Positions 62,112-64,000 of a stretch of DNA of 64,000 nt are shown here, piece after piece. The notes below the pieces were generated by a model that was not told the origin of the DNA, ran no database searches, and saw only the letters and a list, made by a program, of their open reading frames with translations. Position numbers and translations under genes: made by a program. Numbering within the stretch: position 1 is the stretch's first letter; each line of letters begins with the position of its first letter. The DNA is taken from assembly GCA_903880855.1 (NCBI GenBank), contig CAIRQX010000039.1:33101-97100 (forward strand). The letters are read 5' to 3'. The DNA is from an uncultured Burkholderiales bacterium. GTDB lineage: Bacteria; Pseudomonadota; Gammaproteobacteria; Burkholderiales; Burkholderiaceae_C.

Positions 62112-62966
62112 ATGAAATTTACCGGTACAGACAACTACGTTGCCACCCAAGACCTGATGCTGGCTGTCAATGCGGCCATCACCCTCAAACGCCCACTGCT
62201 CGTCAAGGGCGAGCCTGGTACAGGCAAAACCATGTTGGCAGAAGAAGTTGCCCAATCTTTAGGCATGCCTTTGCTGCAATGGCATATCAAATCGACCACC
62301 AAAGCCCAACAAGGCCTCTACGAATACGACGCCGTAAGCCGCCTGCGCGACAGCCAAATGGCTGACTTAGACGGTGGCGAGCGCGTCAAAAATATTGAGA
62401 ACTACATCATCAAGGGCGTGCTTTGGCAAGCTTTTACCGCCGAAGAACCTGTTGCATTGCTAATTGACGAAATCGACAAAGCCGACATTGAATTCCCTAA
62501 CGACTTGCTGCGAGAAATCGACCGTATGGAGTTTTATTGCTACGAAACGCGTCAACTCATCAAAGCGAAAAACCGTCCTTTGGTGTTCATCACGTCCAAC
62601 AACGAAAAAGAGTTGCCAGACGCTTTTCTGCGCCGCTGCTTCTTCCACTACATCAAGTTTCCAGAAGCTGAGACCATGCGCAAAATCGTTGCGGTGCATT
62701 ACCCCAATCTGAAAAAAGAATTGCTCAATGTCGCCATGAAGACTTTCTTCGACATCCGTAACCTTTCCGGATTGAAGAAAAAACCTTCTACCAGCGAACT
62801 ACTCGACTGGCTCAAGCTGTTGGTGGCAGAAGACATTCCGCTAGAAGCTTTACAAACACAAAACGACAAAGTAGCGGTTCCACCATTGGTTGGTGCATTG
62901 CTTAAAAACGAACAAGACGTCACTTTGTTTGAAAAGCTAGTCTTTATGCAAAGTCGCAATCGTTAA
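62112..62966 (+). CDS. MoxR-family AAA+ ATPase
   Basis: A 284-residue AAA+ protein. It has Walker A VKGEPGTGKTMLAEE (about 34-48), Walker B VALLIDEIDKADIEFPNDLL, sensor 1 PLVFITSNNEKELPDAF and the arginine-finger region RRCFFHYIKFP. MoxR ATPases act with VWA-domain partners to insert metal cofactors or mature protein complexes. The VWA gene is 312 nt downstream, with a small membrane protein gene between. Confidence 0.93.
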   Translation: MKFTGTDNYVATQDLMLAVNAAITLKRPLLVKGEPGTGKTMLAEEVAQSLGMPLLQWHIKSTTKAQQGLYEYDAVSRLRDSQMADLDGGERVKNIENYIIKGVLWQAFTAEEPVALLIDEIDKADIEFPNDLLREIDRMEFYCYETRQLIKAKNRPLVFITSNNEKELPDAFLRRCFFHYIKFPEAETMRKIVAVHYPNLKKELLNVAMKTFFDIRNLSGLKKKPSTSELLDWLKLLVAEDIPLEALQTQNDKVAVPPLVGALLKNEQDVTLFEKLVFMQSRNR

Positions 62967-63020
62967 GCTGGCTTGAACAGTCCATCTCTAAACATAGAAA
63001 AACAAACTTAAAACAAAAAA

Positions 63021-63242
63021 ATGGGACCTCTACTCGAAGGCTTAACTGACGCTATAGGTTTTATCGTGGGAGCGCTCTTGGGCTATGGACTTGGCGTAGC
63101 ACTTGGTCTCAATTTGTTCGCCGAAGGCTATGGAACGGGCAGTATCGTGGCCATCTTGCTAGTGGGCTTAGGCGGTGGCATGGGCTTGCAAGCTGCACGG
63201 TACATCAGAGACCGCCAGAATCGAACCCCAGACGCAGATTGA
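63021..63242 (+). CDS. Small glycine-rich membrane protein
   Basis: A 73-residue protein with two predicted membrane segments (LTDAIGFIVGALLGYGLGVA near 9-28 and GSIVAILLVGLGGGMGLQAA near 41-60) and many GxxxG-like glycines. It ends in a basic tail RYIRDRQNRTPDAD. It is not recognised as a named family. It stands between the MoxR ATPase and the VWA protein on the same strand, so it may be part of that system or only an embedded neighbour. Confidence 0.65.
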   Translation: MGPLLEGLTDAIGFIVGALLGYGLGVALGLNLFAEGYGTGSIVAILLVGLGGGMGLQAARYIRDRQNRTPDAD

Positions 63243-63277
63243 TTTAAAGACACGCCGACTTTAAGACACAACGAAAC

Positions 63278-64000
63278 ATGCTGATCGACTTCTTCTACAC
63301 CTTGCGCGAGGCCAAGTTACCGGTTTCGGTCAAGGAATACCTCACCCTACTTGAGGCACTGCAAGCCCAAGTGGTAGGCCCTGGAAGTGACTCTTGCAGC
63401 ATAGACGACTTTTATTTTTTAAGTCGTATCACGCTCATCAAAGACGAAAAACATTTTGATAAATTTGACCGCGCCTTTGGTTCGTATTTCAAAGGCGTTG
63501 AAATGCTCGGCGACTTCACCAAAGAAGTTCCCAACAGCTGGCTAGAAAAACTTTTACAAAACGAACTCAGTCCTGAACAAAAAGCCGCCATTGAAAAAAT
63601 GGGCTGGGACGAGTTGATGGAAACTTTGAAGAAGCGCCTAGAAGAACAAAAAGAACGCCACCAAGGTGGCAACAAATGGATTGGCACGGGCGGCACATCT
63701 CCATTTGGCAATGGCGGTTACAACCCACAAGGCATTCGTATCGGCGGCAAAGGCGGCAACAAAAGCGCAGTCAAAGTGTGGGACCAACGCGCTTACCAAG
63801 ACTACGACGACACGCAAGAGTTGGGCACCCGCAACATCAAAGTCGCCTTGCGCCGCTTACGCCGTTTTGCGCGCGAAGGCTCGGCCGATGAATTAGATTT
63901 GCCAGACACCATTCGCGCCACGGCAGCCAATGCTGGCTATCTAGATATCAAGATGATTCCTGAGAGGCATAACAACGTCAAAGTCTTGTTGCTCATGGAC
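63278..64000 (+). CDS. VWA-domain (CoxE-like) protein, 3' truncated by window end
   Basis: The frame is open from ATG 63278 to the window edge (241 codons). The N-terminal region MLIDFFYTLREAKLPVSVKE is the family signature of VWA/CoxE-like proteins that partner MoxR ATPases. A Gly-rich, flexible segment (about 128-165) precedes RRLRRFAREGSADELDL. The last visible residues, NNVKVLLLMD, are the first strand of the VWA domain reaching the MIDAS Asp. The metal-binding part and C-terminus lie outside. Confidence 0.88.
   Translation, partial: MLIDFFYTLREAKLPVSVKEYLTLLEALQAQVVGPGSDSCSIDDFYFLSRITLIKDEKHFDKFDRAFGSYFKGVEMLGDFTKEVPNSWLEKLLQNELSPEQKAAIEKMGWDELMETLKKRLEEQKERHQGGNKWIGTGGTSPFGNGGYNPQGIRIGGKGGNKSAVKVWDQRAYQDYDDTQELGTRNIKVALRRLRRFAREGSADELDLPDTIRATAANAGYLDIKMIPERHNNVKVLLLMD

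Overview
The window looks like a piece of ordinary chromosome from a betaproteobacterium, most likely Burkholderiales, family Comamonadaceae (Limnohabitans/Rhodoferax type). This is inferred from gene content and order: the TPR protein-lolB-ispE-tRNA-Gln-prs-rplY-pth run, the coxB-coxA-ctaG-DUF2970-coxC cluster, Bug-type (TctC) solute receptors and a pcaFIJ operon. Base composition is near 50% G+C by eye, lower in 17.9-23.6 kb. No phage, transposase, integrase, CRISPR array or rRNA operon was seen.

Layout. 0-4.6 kb: ureide (purine) catabolism, with a GntR regulator (partial), allantoinase PuuE, a fused OHCU decarboxylase/allantoate amidohydrolase and an M20 peptidase, closed by a terminator and tRNA-Arg. 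4.8-9.1 kb: a co-directional run of SDR-like protein, HAD hydrolase, membrane-anchored methyltransferase, RraA-like aldolase and FMN alpha-hydroxy-acid oxidase. 9.1-11.3 kb: ahpC-ahpF. 11.5-16.3 kb: a chalcone-isomerase-like protein, then an enoyl-CoA hydratase, acyl-CoA synthetase, metY and a CoA-binding protein on the other strand. 16.5-21.5 kb: FGGY kinase, GST, Bug receptor, TauD/TfdA dioxygenase and epoxide-hydrolase-like protein. 21.6-25.7 kb: a segment bracketed by a tRNA(CAT) gene and a degenerate copy of its 3' half, holding a GNAT protein, two GSTs and a gamma-glutamyltransferase. 25.9-28.5 kb: small exported and membrane proteins and a metallo-hydrolase.

28.6-44.8 kb is housekeeping: hrcA, nadK-recN-rapZ, mutM-mutY, TPR-lolB-ispE-tRNA-Gln-prs-rplY-pth, ferredoxin-phosphatase-coaD, rsmD, ftsY and rpoH. 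44.8-53.7 kb encodes cytochrome c oxidase with its heme A and copper assembly factors. 53.8-57.2 kb: BioC-like methyltransferase, a frameshifted comF, trmL, MaoC and fpr. 57.3-59.9 kb: pcaF-pcaI-pcaJ. 59.9-64.0 kb: DUF1841, another Bug receptor, a diheme cytochrome c, MoxR ATPase, a small membrane protein and a VWA protein cut by the window end.

Most notable observations: a perfect CIRCE operator directly upstream of rpoH, placing the heat-shock sigma factor under likely HrcA control, with hrcA itself in the window; comF broken by an exact 34-bp tandem duplication; an att-like duplicated tRNA 3' end enclosing 4 kb; an SDR protein lacking its Ser/Tyr/Lys catalytic residues; and surf1 and a DUF2909 gene diverging from overlapping start codons. 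I did not find a clearly new multi-gene system.
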